The notes below the pieces were generated by a model, which did no database searches, was not told the DNA's origin, and saw only the letters and a program-made list of their open reading frames with translations. A DNA stretch of 64,000 nt from Haematospirillum sp. H4485 (GTDB lineage: Bacteria; Pseudomonadota; Alphaproteobacteria; Rhodospirillales; Rhodospirillaceae). The stretch's first letter is position 1; each line of letters starts with the position of its first letter. Made by a program: the position numbers and the translations under genes. This document shows positions 21,942 to 32,706 of the stretch, piece by piece. The stretch lies in assembly GCF_012102745.1 (NCBI RefSeq), contig NZ_JAAVSY010000009.1:40851-104850 (forward strand). The letters run 5' to 3'.

Positions 21942-22069
21942 GAAAGCAGTCTCCCGCTGCAGGGCAACAGACACAGTGTCAACATACATCCCCGCACAGC
22001 GGCTATCCCGAGATTCCGGTCCAGGGGCGGGCGGACCATAACAACCCTGACATCTCCTGTAAACAGGGA

Positions 22070-22963
22070 TCAGGGACCATGGCTCCCCGTTTTATGATCA
22101 CTGCGTCGTACCGCCTCGACAGAGGCTTTGCGCGAATCCAGCACATCAAGAACACCGGCACTGCCACCTTGGGCAATCAGGACCGCCAAGGCTGGAAAGC
22201 GTGCCTTCAATGCAGCATCCGGCACCACGTTCTCCTGCGTCACGGTACCGGGACTTTGGCCCGAAGAGTCCTCCACATACCACACCATCCGCACCAGGGA
22301 TTTCCCCTTGCCTTTGTCAGACACAGGGTGATGCGACAGGGTTCCCGTTACCGTCAACACGTCAGAACCAGGCGAAGCCACATCACCTGGTTGCTGAACC
22401 GGGATACCATCCTGACGCAGGGCAACCTCCATGGCGCGCTGCAGCAGACGCCCTTGCGTATCCGGCAAACCGCGGATAACGACCCGCAGCACAACATCCC
22501 CTGATCCACCGGAAGGACCGTTGCCATGAGGAGAATGGCTACCAACCTCCCGCTCCAGAAGCGGAACCACAGCAGCAACCACGCTTGCGCGATCCTGGTC
22601 GGGATTCTGGGTAATCCGTTCGATATCCGCCCCATCAGGCCCCGACAGGGACCAGCGTAGAGCGCCGACATCATACTCCTCGGCCTCACCACGAAAGGTA
22701 TAGCCAATGCCATGGGGGGCGAAGAAAGCCGGAATCCCGGCAATCCTGAGAGCATGCACCATATCTTCGGCAGCTTGCCTGTCCTGCGGAGCAGGCAGGC
22801 CCTTTACAGGAGGAACCGCGACACCGAAAGCCCCGGGCAACATGGCAAGGGGAGCAGACGCACCGCCGGACACATGGGAGAAAGGACGCGGCACATCACC
22901 ACACGCTGACAGGATCGTCCCTGCCAACATCAAGGCTGATACAAGGAAACCCCGCCCCCTCAT
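22070..22963 (-). CDS. Predicted lipoprotein of unknown function
   Basis: 297 residues. The N-terminus [19 protein letters not shown] leads to the lipobox LSAC, so the mature protein should be lipid-anchored at Cys21. The rest has mixed alpha/beta character with a repeated pattern ([30 protein letters not shown]) suggesting two related halves with a flexible Gly/Ser linker at about 145-155. Last gene of the lgt-methyltransferase-pgeF run, two bases after pgeF. Lgt itself would lipidate it. No known function. Confidence 0.8.
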   Translation of the reverse strand: MRGRGFLVSALMLAGTILSACGDVPRPFSHVSGGASAPLAMLPGAFGVAVPPVKGLPAPQDRQAAEDMVHALRIAGIPAFFAPHGIGYTFRGEAEEYDVGALRWSLSGPDGADIERITQNPDQDRASVVAAVVPLLEREVGSHSPHGNGPSGGSGDVVLRVVIRGLPDTQGRLLQRAMEVALRQDGIPVQQPGDVASPGSDVLTVTGTLSHHPVSDKGKGKSLVRMVWYVEDSSGQSPGTVTQENVVPDAALKARFPALAVLIAQGGSAGVLDVLDSRKASVEAVRRSDHKTGSHGP

Positions 22964-22965
22964 GG

Positions 22966-23742
22966 CTACTCCTGCGGTTCAAGCATAATAACGGAAATCT
23001 GACGCCCTACCGGCCCCTCTTCCCGCAAGGTTGCCCGTCGGTGGCTGAAGAAACGGTCCTCCTCACGGAACGTGTCACATGGCGTTGGCATAATCGTACC
23101 AACATCCAGACGGGCAAGCTGCCGGGCCACATACCCCGGAAGATCAAACAGGAAATGACCCGCCCGGCGGGATGGGGCCAAGAAACGGTCATCATCAGGA
23201 TCCCGTGACAGGATATGCTCCGGAAAATCAGGTCCAACCTCGTAGGAACGCTGGGCTATGCAGGGGCCAATGGCCGCCGCGATGCGGCCCGGCTTTGCCC
23301 CCAGCGCAACCATCTTGCGGACCGTGCTGTCAAGAATACCGCCAACGGCACCGCGCCAACCCGCATGGGCCGCAGCCACAACACCAGCCACCCCATCCGC
23401 CAAAAGGACAGGGGCGCAGTCAGCGGTCAGAACAGCCACTGCCATACCCGGTGATGCTGTAACCAAGGCATCCGCCACAGGAATCGCGCCATCCAGAAAC
23501 GGGGCCTCAACAACCACAGCGTGAGCCGTGTGGTTCTGGCTGGCAAGAACAAGACGGTCCGGAGAAAGATCAAAAGCACCGGCAACACGGGCGCGGTTGG
23601 CCAGAACCCGCACAGGATCATCACCAACAGACAAACTGACATTCAGGGAGGCAAAAGGCCCCTCCGAAACACCGTCATGACGCGTGAAGAATCCGTGGCG
23701 AACCTTGCTCAGGCTGTTAAGGGCAGAGACAGTAATCATCAA
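22966..23742 (-). CDS. pgeF: Peptidoglycan editing factor PgeF / YfiH-family (multicopper-type purine nucleosidase)
   Basis: 258 residues. The family's metal-binding residues are visible: SQNHTAHAVVV, LTADCAPVLLADG and AAHAGWRGAVGGI. YfiH/LACC1-type proteins act on purine nucleosides, and PgeF removes mis-incorporated residues from peptidoglycan precursors. Its ATG overlaps the methyltransferase stop by four bases (ATGA), indicating translational coupling. A second ATG one codon in is equally possible. Confidence 0.92.
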   Translation of the reverse strand: MMITVSALNSLSKVRHGFFTRHDGVSEGPFASLNVSLSVGDDPVRVLANRARVAGAFDLSPDRLVLASQNHTAHAVVVEAPFLDGAIPVADALVTASPGMAVAVLTADCAPVLLADGVAGVVAAAHAGWRGAVGGILDSTVRKMVALGAKPGRIAAAIGPCIAQRSYEVGPDFPEHILSRDPDDDRFLAPSRRAGHFLFDLPGYVARQLARLDVGTIMPTPCDTFREEDRFFSHRRATLREEGPVGRQISVIMLEPQE

Positions 23743-24833
23743 CAGAACTCAAACCCGGGAGGAATAGAAAGATCGGGGCTGTGAACACACAGAACCTTGA
23801 ACAGGGAGCCCATCTCCGATGGATGTATCAAACGGCGCAATCCTGATGAAAGATTCATTGCACGCGCTGAATCAACACCGGCCGCACGCGTCAGGACGCG
23901 CCCCCTCTGCTCTGCCCCCAGCGACGACAGGAAACGGCCCTGGCCAACAGGCCCACACACACTGGCCCCGGCAGCCCGCGCAACCTGGGTCAATCGTTCG
24001 AAATCAACATGGGACGTCAGATCGGTATTCCCCGGATCCTCCAGCGGCGGAACAAACGCATGGTTCCGAACCGCTTGCAGGGTATCACCGGGCGCACTGC
24101 GTGCATAACCATAATCCACCAGCAGCATAGCACCTGCCTCGCGCAGAAAACGGCCGGACAAGGTATCAACAATAGCGCAGGCCGCCGGGCAAATCTCTGC
24201 CACCATGCCGACATCAGGCTCATCAAACCAGACATCCACAGGATCACCGGCTGTTGTCAGAACAAAATTGCCCGCATCATCCACTGTCACATGACGGCGC
24301 AACCATCCAGACCGGGTATATTCAAACTGCTCGATCGGCAAGGCGTCAAAAAATTCATTGGCCAGAACCAGCAGCGGACCATCAGGAAGAGAAGAAACCC
24401 CATCATGCCAAGATACCGGTATGTGCGGACTCACAGCCTCCAGAGCCTGGTGCTGGAGCTGCCTGAGCACGGGACTACGCTCGACCAGATGGACGGATGC
24501 AGCCTCCAGGAAACCCGGCACACACCGGACAACCCGCAGAACATCGGCCATCAGAACGCCACGCCCTGGCCCAAGTTCGACCAGGGAAAACGACGCGGGA
24601 GACCCCATGGACTGCCACACCACGGCAGCCCACAACCCGACAATTTCGCCGAAAACCTGGCAGATCTCGGGGGCTGTCGTAAAATCACCATCCTGTCCGA
24701 AGGCACGACCGCTGGCGTAATAGGCATCCGCAGCCTGCTGCATGAAAGACACAAGCGGAACCGGTCCCGTTGCAGCAATTTCAGCACGCAAACGGTCACC
24801 CGCAGAACTCACGCCGGACGTTTCCATGCCCAT
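23739..24833 (-). CDS. SAM-dependent methyltransferase, MidA/NDUFAF7 family (DUF185)
   Basis: About 364 residues. GDFTTAPEICQVFGE and LVELGPGRGVLMADVLRV (SAM-binding) define the family; ANEFFDALPIEQFEY and LLVDYGYAR follow. The eukaryotic relative NDUFAF7 methylates an arginine in complex I; the bacterial target is not established. Start is uncertain: ATG 24833 or 24827, both inside the lgt end, so the two genes overlap by about 20 bases. An upstream in-frame start at 24959 would add 42 non-homologous residues. Confidence 0.88.
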   Translation of the reverse strand: MGMETSGVSSAGDRLRAEIAATGPVPLVSFMQQAADAYYASGRAFGQDGDFTTAPEICQVFGEIVGLWAAVVWQSMGSPASFSLVELGPGRGVLMADVLRVVRCVPGFLEAASVHLVERSPVLRQLQHQALEAVSPHIPVSWHDGVSSLPDGPLLVLANEFFDALPIEQFEYTRSGWLRRHVTVDDAGNFVLTTAGDPVDVWFDEPDVGMVAEICPAACAIVDTLSGRFLREAGAMLLVDYGYARSAPGDTLQAVRNHAFVPPLEDPGNTDLTSHVDFERLTQVARAAGASVCGPVGQGRFLSSLGAEQRGRVLTRAAGVDSARAMNLSSGLRRLIHPSEMGSLFKVLCVHSPDLSIPPGFEFC

Positions 24834-25630
24834 GACATCAACCAGATTCCAAACACGACCATAGGCAGGGACAGGATCTGCCCCATTGATATCCCTCCCC
24901 AGAATACACCAAGAAAGGCATCCGGTTCGCGAAAGAATTCGACAAAAAACCGGGCACATCCGTAACCGGCCATGCCAACACCCGTCAGCACGCCAAAGCG
25001 AAGACGAACAGCCGGGAAACGAAAAAAGAGCACATGCATGACAACCAGCAGCGCCAGCCCTTCCAGGCCGGCCTCATACAGCTGGCTGGGATGACGCGGA
25101 TCGGGACCAGCGCCGGGAAAGACCATGGCCCACGGCACAACGGATGGATCGGCAACACGGCCCCACAGCTCACCATTGATGAAGTTGGCCAAGCGCCCGA
25201 GCATAAGCCCGAGGGGTGCAACCATGGCCGCAAGATCAAGCAAGAAGAGCAACGGGATGCCCCGGAACCGGCAAAACAGGATGGTTGCAACCAGAACACC
25301 CAGAAAACCGCCGTGAAACGACATGCCGCCATGCCAAAGCGCGGCGACTTCCAGCGGATTGTGAAGATAATAATCCGGTTTGTAGAACAGCACGTACCCC
25401 AGGCGCCCCCCCAGAACCACACCCAATGTAACCCAGACCAGGTAGTCATCGATTTCGGGATCGCTGAGAAGAATCATCCCGCTGCCCGCTATACGACCTG
25501 CCAGATACTTCATCAACTGCCAACCACCGAGCAAGCCGGTCATATAGGCCAACGCATACCACCGGATAGCCAGGGGACCAATCTGCAGGGCCACCGGATC
25601 AAAAGCCGGAAACATCAAGGGTTCACTCAT
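24809..25630 (-). CDS. lgt: Prolipoprotein diacylglyceryl transferase
   Basis: 273 residues with seven membrane helices. The Lgt signature GRLANFINGELWGR and the HGG segment (GMSFHGGFLG) are present, along with the catalytic-region Arg. It transfers diacylglycerol from phosphatidylglycerol to the lipobox Cys of prolipoproteins in the inner membrane. Leads the lgt-methyltransferase-pgeF-lipoprotein run, 46 bases after hldD. Confidence 0.97.
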   Translation of the reverse strand: MSEPLMFPAFDPVALQIGPLAIRWYALAYMTGLLGGWQLMKYLAGRIAGSGMILLSDPEIDDYLVWVTLGVVLGGRLGYVLFYKPDYYLHNPLEVAALWHGGMSFHGGFLGVLVATILFCRFRGIPLLFLLDLAAMVAPLGLMLGRLANFINGELWGRVADPSVVPWAMVFPGAGPDPRHPSQLYEAGLEGLALLVVMHVLFFRFPAVRLRFGVLTGVGMAGYGCARFFVEFFREPDAFLGVFWGGISMGQILSLPMVVFGIWLMSWAWKRPA

Positions 25631-25676
25631 TCACACATACCCGGCAACGTATCAGGGGGAAAACAGCTCTATCCTA

Positions 25677-26663
25677 TCAACGATAGGGATCCGACTGGGA
25701 CAGAAAGTCTTTGACGTACCGCGTCACCCCCTCCTCAACCCCGGTAAAGGGCTTGGTGTAACCCGCAGCCCGCAGCCGGTCCATTTTCGCCTCTGTAAAG
25801 TACTGGTACTTGTCACGGATTGGAACCGGCGTATCAATATAACGTATGTTCGGTTCCAGCCCCAGGGCACGATAGGCGGCAGCCGCCAAATCAAAGAAAG
25901 AGCGGGCCTTGCCTGTCCCCAGGTTATACAGCCCGGAAATCTGGGGATTATCCAGAAGCCACATGATCACATCCACGACATCGCCAACCCAGACGAAATC
26001 CCTGAGCTGACCCCCATCCTTGTAAGCCGGATTATGGGAGCGGAACAGGTTGAAATGGGTGTTCTGGGCTGCATGGGGGTATACTTGGGACACAACGCTG
26101 GACTGCTGCCCCTTGTGGTATTCATTAGGCCCATACACATTGAAAAACTTCAGCCCGACCCATTGCGGCGGCATCTTCTTCTTCTGGGCCAGGCGGCGGG
26201 CTACCCGGCGGTCAAAAAGATGCTTGGACCAACCATAAGCATTCAGGGGACGCATTTTTGCCAGGTGCGCAATGCTGGCATCATCGTCAAAGCCATTGCT
26301 GCCATCCCCGTATGTTGCACCGGACGACGCATAAATCAGGCGGATCCCATGCATCGCACACCACCGCAGCAAGGCGATGGAATAATCAAAATTGTTGGTC
26401 AGGATCTTGTCGACATCTTTTTCGGTCGTCGACGACACAGCCCCCATATGCAGGATGGCCTTTATTTTCGTGCGGTGTTGCTCAAGAAAATCGAAGATAC
26501 GCACTGGCTCGACAATGTCAGCCAGCTCCCGGTGAGCAATGTTCCGCCACTTGTTGCCGTCGCGCAACCTGTCAACGACAACCAGATCTTCACAACCCCG
26601 GTCTTCAAGGGCTGCCAGGACGTTGGATCCGATAAAACCGGCACCACCTGTCACTACGTACAT
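25677..26663 (-). CDS. hldD: ADP-L-glycero-D-manno-heptose-6-epimerase
   Basis: 328 residues of the extended SDR fold. TGGAGFIGSNV binds NADP, and YGWSK holds the catalytic Tyr/Lys. FNVYGPNEYHKGQQSSVV is diagnostic of HldD (RfaD) rather than other sugar epimerases. It supplies the heptose of LPS inner core. ATG 26663 has GGGAGGAG upstream, so 12 further in-frame codons are rejected. Transcribed divergently from ubiK across 251 bases. Confidence 0.95.
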   Translation of the reverse strand: MYVVTGGAGFIGSNVLAALEDRGCEDLVVVDRLRDGNKWRNIAHRELADIVEPVRIFDFLEQHRTKIKAILHMGAVSSTTEKDVDKILTNNFDYSIALLRWCAMHGIRLIYASSGATYGDGSNGFDDDASIAHLAKMRPLNAYGWSKHLFDRRVARRLAQKKKMPPQWVGLKFFNVYGPNEYHKGQQSSVVSQVYPHAAQNTHFNLFRSHNPAYKDGGQLRDFVWVGDVVDVIMWLLDNPQISGLYNLGTGKARSFFDLAAAAYRALGLEPNIRYIDTPVPIRDKYQYFTEAKMDRLRAAGYTKPFTGVEEGVTRYVKDFLSQSDPYR

Positions 26664-26914
26664 TGCTCTGTCTCCTCCCGTCGGAGCCTTCGTGAACACC
26701 TATGTCGGACGATACCCATCCCATACATACGACACACGGCGTGAAGTTCCGTATGAACCGTTATAGGCGGCGCATCGACAACCGGCAAGAACCATGCGGT
26801 CACAGTGCCTTCTCGGCAATGCCTGCAACATATTGCGACAAATGAAAGGCCACTCCATAATGGAAATGTGGCGACATGGAAAAGCCATGCGCCCAAGTTC
26901 CGGAGGACTGTTCA

Positions 26915-27250
26915 ATGCAAACCCGCAATCGCTTGTTTGATGATGTTGCCCGCGTTGCCGGGGGGGCACTTGGCGCCTTGTCCGGTCTGCGGGAGGAACT
27001 GGAAATCCTGGTCCGCAGCCGGGTCAATCGCATCCTCGCAGACATGGACCTGGTCAACCGCGAGGAATTCGAGGCCGTAAAGGCCATGGCCGTCCAGGCC
27101 CGGAACGATGCAGATGCCATGAAAAAGAAGCTGGCCGAGATGGAGCGGGCATTGCAGGGGGTCTCTGACCCAAAACATGGAGAAGCCACACCACACGGTG
27201 GCAAAGGCACCAATCCGGGGCGAAAAGCGGCAGACAAACCCAAGCCCTGA
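26915..27250 (+). CDS. ubiK: Ubiquinone biosynthesis accessory factor UbiK (BMFP family)
   Basis: 111 residues with the family core FDDVARVAGGALGALSGLREELEILVRSR and a C-terminal coiled coil (EEFEAVKAMAVQARNDADAMKKKLAEMERAL). It binds lipid and helps the Ubi complex in ubiquinone synthesis. The tail is Gly/Lys/Pro-rich and probably disordered. GGAGG stands eight bases before ATG 26915. Confidence 0.9.
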   Translation: MQTRNRLFDDVARVAGGALGALSGLREELEILVRSRVNRILADMDLVNREEFEAVKAMAVQARNDADAMKKKLAEMERALQGVSDPKHGEATPHGGKGTNPGRKAADKPKP

Positions 27251-27433
27251 AGAGATATCCCCAACAGGTGGGGTGTCAGGCATATATTATCCACAGAATA
27301 TTGAGTGCATGATGGGCTTATTGCTTGCGTGACACAGTATGCTCTGGCACGGTTCGGTTGTCGCCGGGTGGATCTGTGCATCCTGTCTTGAGAGATCAGG
27401 TCCACTGCATCCACGATCAGGGGAGATACCTGG

Positions 27434-27943
27434 ATGCCCGCTATTGCTGCAGACGAACCGTTTACAGAAGACAGTATTGACCATCCCATCAACCGCATAG
27501 AACGTCTGGCAACCCGCAATGCCTGGATCTTCGAACGCAGAAGCGAGGCCGAGGCCGCCGTCCAAATTCCGGGACAATGGGGTTCGTGGTGCCTTTACCT
27601 TGTTCTGGCGCGCGAACTGGATGTGCTGCACCTTTCGTGTACATTTGACATGAAAATACCCGATGATGCCAAGGAACGGGTTCTCGAGCTTCTTGTTCTG
27701 CTGAACGAGCGCTGCTGGATCGGTCACTTCACCATCTGGCTGGATGAAGGCATCCCCATGTTTCGCCATACCTTGCTGGCGCCGGAACTGACTGTTACAG
27801 ACAACACAGTAGAAGATATGATCGATATTGCTGTTGCTGAATGTGAACGGGTCTTTCCAGCCTTTCGTTTCGTTCTGGAAGAGGGTATGGATGCCCGGCG
27901 CGCCGTCGATGCCTGCCTGTTTGATGTTGCGGGGGCAGCCTGA
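27434..27943 (+). CDS. YbjN domain-containing protein
   Basis: 169 residues matching the alphaproteobacterial YbjN family: an N-terminal helix, then ERRSEAEAAVQIPGQWGSW, ERVLELLVLLNERCWIGHFTI and GIPMFRHTLL. The fold resembles type III secretion chaperones; no enzyme motif exists. In many alphaproteobacteria it stands, as here, between ubiK and proC. GGGGAGA precedes the ATG. The 183 bases before it hold no recognisable gene. Confidence 0.85.
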   Translation: MPAIAADEPFTEDSIDHPINRIERLATRNAWIFERRSEAEAAVQIPGQWGSWCLYLVLARELDVLHLSCTFDMKIPDDAKERVLELLVLLNERCWIGHFTIWLDEGIPMFRHTLLAPELTVTDNTVEDMIDIAVAECERVFPAFRFVLEEGMDARRAVDACLFDVAGAA

Positions 27944-28025
27944 TAGAAAAGCATGCCTGCCCTGCCGGGCATCATGCTCATAGGCAAAGCGCGTAACACA
28001 GCGTACAGGGTCCGGAGATATATTT

Positions 28026-28895
28026 GTGCTTTCCCCATTAATGCCCGTTATTCTTGTTGGTTGCGGAAACATGGGACAGGCCATGCTCTCCGGATGGCTG
28101 CACAGTGGCTTTGACCCCGGTAATATTCTTGTGATCGCCCGCAGGGGACATGCGGATCTTCCTGAAGGCGCTCAGCATCCTGATTTACGGGTCCTGCGGG
28201 ATATCGGTGATCTTCCCCGCACCCAGAAAGCCTCGGCGGTTGTCTTTGCTGTCAAGCCAGGGGCAATGGCTGGCGTCATGGGTTCATGTCGTTTCTTGGT
28301 CAACCCAGAAACCGTCTTTCTTTCCGTAGCAGCCGGCATCGCCTTGAAAACCCTGCAGGACGGCCTTGGATTGCAGGCACGCAGCGTGCGAGCCATGCCC
28401 AATACACCTACGGCTGTCGGGCGCGGGGTGACCGCCTTATGCGCTGGTCCGGGCGTGGGTGAGGAACAAAAGAAGCTGTGCCATACTCTTGGCGAATCGA
28501 CCGGACTGGCTGTCTGGCTTGATGACGAACGCCTGATGGACGCCGTCACAGCCCTGTCCGGATCAGGCCCTGCCTATATCTTTCACATGACAGAGGCACT
28601 GGCAAAAGCCGGGGAGGCCCTTGGGCTGCCGCCCGGGTTGGCCACTGCCTTGGCCCGGCATACCGTATGTGGCTCCGGGGAATTGATGTACCAATCAGCG
28701 GACACAGCGGAACAACTGCGCCAATACGTGACAAGCCCGGGCGGTACGACAGAAGCGGGATTGGCCGTCCTTATGCCGGAACTAACACCCCTGATGACAA
28801 GAACCCTTCAAGCCGCAGCCGAACGAAGCAGATATCTTGGGACAAGGGAATCCCACGCTAATACCATCAAGAATAGCCAGGGCGCGGAACAATAA
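28026..28895 (+). CDS. proC: Pyrroline-5-carboxylate reductase
   Basis: 289 residues. VGCGNMGQAM is the NAD(P)H-binding turn, RAMPNTPTAVGRGVTAL and SGSGPAYIFHMTEALA are active-site segments, and the C-terminal dimer helix reads TSPGGTTEAGL. Last step of proline synthesis. The start is GTG 28026, with CCGGAGA eight bases upstream; ATG 28041 is the alternative. Confidence 0.95.
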   Translation: MLSPLMPVILVGCGNMGQAMLSGWLHSGFDPGNILVIARRGHADLPEGAQHPDLRVLRDIGDLPRTQKASAVVFAVKPGAMAGVMGSCRFLVNPETVFLSVAAGIALKTLQDGLGLQARSVRAMPNTPTAVGRGVTALCAGPGVGEEQKKLCHTLGESTGLAVWLDDERLMDAVTALSGSGPAYIFHMTEALAKAGEALGLPPGLATALARHTVCGSGELMYQSADTAEQLRQYVTSPGGTTEAGLAVLMPELTPLMTRTLQAAAERSRYLGTRESHANTIKNSQGAEQ

Positions 28896-28912
28896 CGCTC
28901 ATAGCGATTTTT

Positions 28913-28972
28913 GCGCTGCAATATACACTTGACCCCTATTCTGGCGTACCGTACCATCAAGTATTGCAGCGC
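28913..28972. promoter_or_regulatory. Long interrupted inverted repeat upstream of the phasin gene
   Basis: Arms 28913-28932 and 28957-28972 match over 16 positions, the left arm having four extra bases (TACA). The outer 11 bases read GCGCTGCAATA and their complement. It lies 80 bases before the phasin ATG and 18 after proC. It has no T tract, so an operator is more likely than a terminator. PhaR-type repressors bind TGCA-containing palindromes before phasin genes. Confidence 0.5.
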
Positions 28973-29052
28973 TTCGGGGTGGGTTGCTGGCATTGCCTGT
29001 TCCTATTGTCTCCGTGGCATCGGTCTCCTTGTACATAGGAAAGATCTCAAAC

Positions 29053-29544
29053 ATGGCGTACAAGACTGAAATGCCGTTCGATTTCGACGTAAGCCGCCTG
29101 ATCGCCGACATGAAGGTGCCGGGAATTGACGTGGATTCCATTGTTTCATCACAGAAAAAAAACATCGAGGCGCTGAACGCTGCCAATAAAATGGTTTTTG
29201 ACGGTTTCCAGACCATCATGAAGCGCCAGGCCGAAATCCTGAGGCAAACTGTAGAGGATACCTCCGCTCTTTCTTCACGTCTGACAAGCGTGGATAACCC
29301 GGGGGATCAGTTTGTGCGCCAGACAGAACTGGCCAAGTCTGCCCTGGAGACCAATCTCGCCAACGCCCGCGAGCTGGTCGACATGATGACAAAGTCGCAG
29401 AATGAAGTTCTCAATTTGCTGAGCGCCCGGATGTCACAATCCATGGACGAAATGAAAAGCATGATTGAGAAATCCGTGAAAAACGGACCGGCAGGCGGCG
29501 GCAAGTCTTCATCAAAAACAGCCGCAAAAACAGCCGAACGCTGA
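29053..29544 (+). CDS. Phasin family protein
   Basis: 163 residues, mostly amphipathic helix, with the phasin pattern IEALNAANKMVFDGFQTIMKRQAEILRQ and a C-terminal Lys/Ala tail (SSKTAAKTAER). Phasins coat polyhydroxyalkanoate granules. The ATG at 29053 is chosen because the upstream in-frame stretch to a TTG is hydrophobic and unlike phasins. An inverted repeat precedes it and a terminator follows. Confidence 0.9.
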   Translation: MAYKTEMPFDFDVSRLIADMKVPGIDVDSIVSSQKKNIEALNAANKMVFDGFQTIMKRQAEILRQTVEDTSALSSRLTSVDNPGDQFVRQTELAKSALETNLANARELVDMMTKSQNEVLNLLSARMSQSMDEMKSMIEKSVKNGPAGGGKSSSKTAAKTAER

Positions 29545-29565
29545 TCGACCAAGCGCCCTACACAT

Positions 29566-29600
29566 AAACCACTGTCGCAGCACGCGGCAGTGGTTTTGTT
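29566..29600 (+). terminator. Rho-independent terminator after the phasin gene
   Basis: Arms AAACCACTG (29566-29574) and CAGTGGTTT (29588-29596) flank a 13-base loop and run into TTGTT. Located 21 bases after the stop. Confidence 0.85.
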
Positions 29601-29651
29601 ATGGGCAGGCCACGACAACAGCCGCGCACGATACCAACGGCTATTGGGATT

Positions 29652-29681
29652 AGAAAACCCCGCCAAGATAGCGGCGGGGTC
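29652..29681 (-). terminator. Rho-independent terminator of the ATP synthase operon
   Basis: On the minus strand ACCCCGCC and GGCGGGGT pair perfectly and are followed by TTTCT. It lies about 30 bases after the atpC stop. Confidence 0.85.
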
Positions 29682-29711
29682 TATAACGTTACACGCTGCG
29701 ATAGCTAAAAA

Positions 29712-30113
29712 TCAAGGCAAGGCATCAACGAGCGCCTGGGCAACTGTCACACTTTTACGAGCAGCCGCAGCTTCAGAGGGCGTTTCCGCCTCCTGCAGAA
29801 CAGCAAGCGCGGACTGAAGCCGCGCCACCGCAGCTTCACGGTCTATCTCATCAAGAGGAACCGCCTCTTCCGCCAGAAGCGTGCAGCGCTCCGCCGTCAC
29901 CTCCGCAAAACCACCGGCGACAAAGATCTTGCGAACCGGGCCTGTCCCACGATGAACTTCAACAACACCGGGGCGAACCGTTGACAGGAAAGGGGCATGC
30001 TGCGGCATCGCACCAAAATTCCCCTCAACCCCAAGCACGACAACCATCTCCGCTGGCTCGGAAACCAAAAGACGGGCCGGAGAAACAAGTTCAAATTCAA
30101 GCGTTTCAGCCAT
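29712..30113 (-). CDS. atpC: ATP synthase F1 subunit epsilon
   Basis: 133 residues. The beta-sandwich N-terminal domain carries LVSPARLL, VVLGVEGNFGAMPQHAPFLSTVRPG and the two-helix C-terminal domain follows. Part of the central stalk; it regulates ATP hydrolysis. ATG 30113 is chosen over an in-frame start seven codons earlier. Last gene of the operon. Confidence 0.95.
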   Translation of the reverse strand: MAETLEFELVSPARLLVSEPAEMVVVLGVEGNFGAMPQHAPFLSTVRPGVVEVHRGTGPVRKIFVAGGFAEVTAERCTLLAEEAVPLDEIDREAAVARLQSALAVLQEAETPSEAAAARKSVTVAQALVDALP

Positions 30114-30179
30114 AAGCACGCGGCTCCAAAGCAATCAGAACAAACCAGGGCAAGACGCCTGGCACCACCCCGGTACGGA

Positions 30180-31616
<1,437 letters not shown>

Positions 31617-31621
31617 TTAGG

Positions 31622-31694
31622 CCGGTTGTTCAAAACCGGAAAGTCTCTGTTTATCACTGCACCCGGAACCGCATAACAGTACCGGCTGTTCCGG
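31622..31694 (-). repeat. Two intercistronic stem-loops between atpG and atpD
   Basis: Perfect arms CCGGTT/AACCGG at 31622-31627 and 31634-31639, and CCGGAAC/GTTCCGG at 31663-31669 and 31688-31694. Neither is followed by a good T tract on the transcribed strand, so an mRNA stability or processing role is likelier than termination. Confidence 0.5.
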
Positions 31695-31698
31695 AATG

Positions 31699-32592
31699 CT
31701 AGATAGCCTCAGCACCGGAAATAATTTCGATCAGTTCCTTGGTGATCATCGCCTGACGGGTCCGGTTGTAAACCAGCGTCAGCTTGTTGATCATGTCACC
31801 GGCATTCCGTGTGGCATTGTCCATTGCACTCATCCGTGCGCCCTGCTCGGAAGCATCGCTCTCCAGAAGAGCCGAGAAAACCTGCATGGCTACATTGCGC
31901 GGCAACAGATCAGCCAAAATTTCTTCTTCACCAGGTTCATACTCGTAAACCGGGCGAGCAACGCCGGAAGTAGAAGATTCAGGCGATGGAACCTCAGGCG
32001 GAGAAAACGGAACAAGCTGCTGCCGGGTAACTTCCTGCGAAATCGCAGAACGGAACTTGTTGTAGATCACCGTGCAGACATCAAACTGACCCGCGTCAAA
32101 CATAGAAAGGATGGTCTGCGCCACATCATTTGCCGAACCAAATTCGGCCCCACGACGGGTCATTCCCTCACGGGTACCGATAATCAGACCAGCATACTCG
32201 CGGCGCAAGGCATCACGACCCTTGCGTCCGATGCACAGAACCTTGACGGTTTTTCCCGCAGCGATCAAATCCCGGATCATGTTTCTGGCTGACCGCACGA
32301 CGTTGGCATTGAAGCCACCACAAAGCCCGCGATCCGCTGTCATAAGGACAACAAGGTGAACATCATCACGGCCGGTTCCTGCCAGAAGCTTCGGGGCACC
32401 GGAAGAGCCGGCAACCGAAACGGCCAACCCCGCCAGCATACGCCCCATACGCTCTGCATAGGGGCGCCCGGCTTCTGCAGCATCCTGGGCACGACGCAAT
32501 TTGGATGCCGCAACCATTTTCATGGCGCTCGTGATCTTCCGGGTATTCTTCACCGAGTTGATCCGAACGCGGAGATCCTTGAGGCTAGCCAT
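31699..32592 (-). CDS. atpG: ATP synthase F1 subunit gamma
   Basis: 297 residues. The N-terminal helix ([36 protein letters not shown] in part) and the C-terminal helix ([31 protein letters not shown] in part) form the rotating coiled coil. An insert rich in Ser/Glu around residues 200-220 is typical of alphaproteobacteria. Central stalk of F1. Confidence 0.97.
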   Translation of the reverse strand: MASLKDLRVRINSVKNTRKITSAMKMVAASKLRRAQDAAEAGRPYAERMGRMLAGLAVSVAGSSGAPKLLAGTGRDDVHLVVLMTADRGLCGGFNANVVRSARNMIRDLIAAGKTVKVLCIGRKGRDALRREYAGLIIGTREGMTRRGAEFGSANDVAQTILSMFDAGQFDVCTVIYNKFRSAISQEVTRQQLVPFSPPEVPSPESSTSGVARPVYEYEPGEEEILADLLPRNVAMQVFSALLESDASEQGARMSAMDNATRNAGDMINKLTLVYNRTRQAMITKELIEIISGAEAI

Positions 32593-32624
32593 CGGCTGTC
32601 AGGCCTTCTTTCACTCGAAATACT

Positions 32625-32689
32625 CCCCGGCGATAACCGGGGCACTCCGTCTGGTTCAAACTACCTGTTCCCGACATAGCCGGGAACAG
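32625..32689 (-). repeat. Two intercistronic stem-loops between atpA and atpG
   Basis: Arms CTGTTCCCG/CGGGAACAG at 32665-32673 and 32681-32689, and CCCCGG/CCGGGG at 32625-32630 and 32637-32642, all perfect. They fill most of the 114-base gap. No T tract follows either. Confidence 0.55.
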
Positions 32690-32706
32690 TACGCGACACC
32701 CTTGTC

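Noticed and set aside
20976..22097. Long plus-strand frame opposite prs
   Set aside because: Shadow of the prs codons; composition rich in Asn/Arg/Gly with no family resemblance.
27251..27433. CCCC/GGGG hairpin after ubiK as a terminator
   Set aside because: Only four paired bases are certain and no T tract follows.
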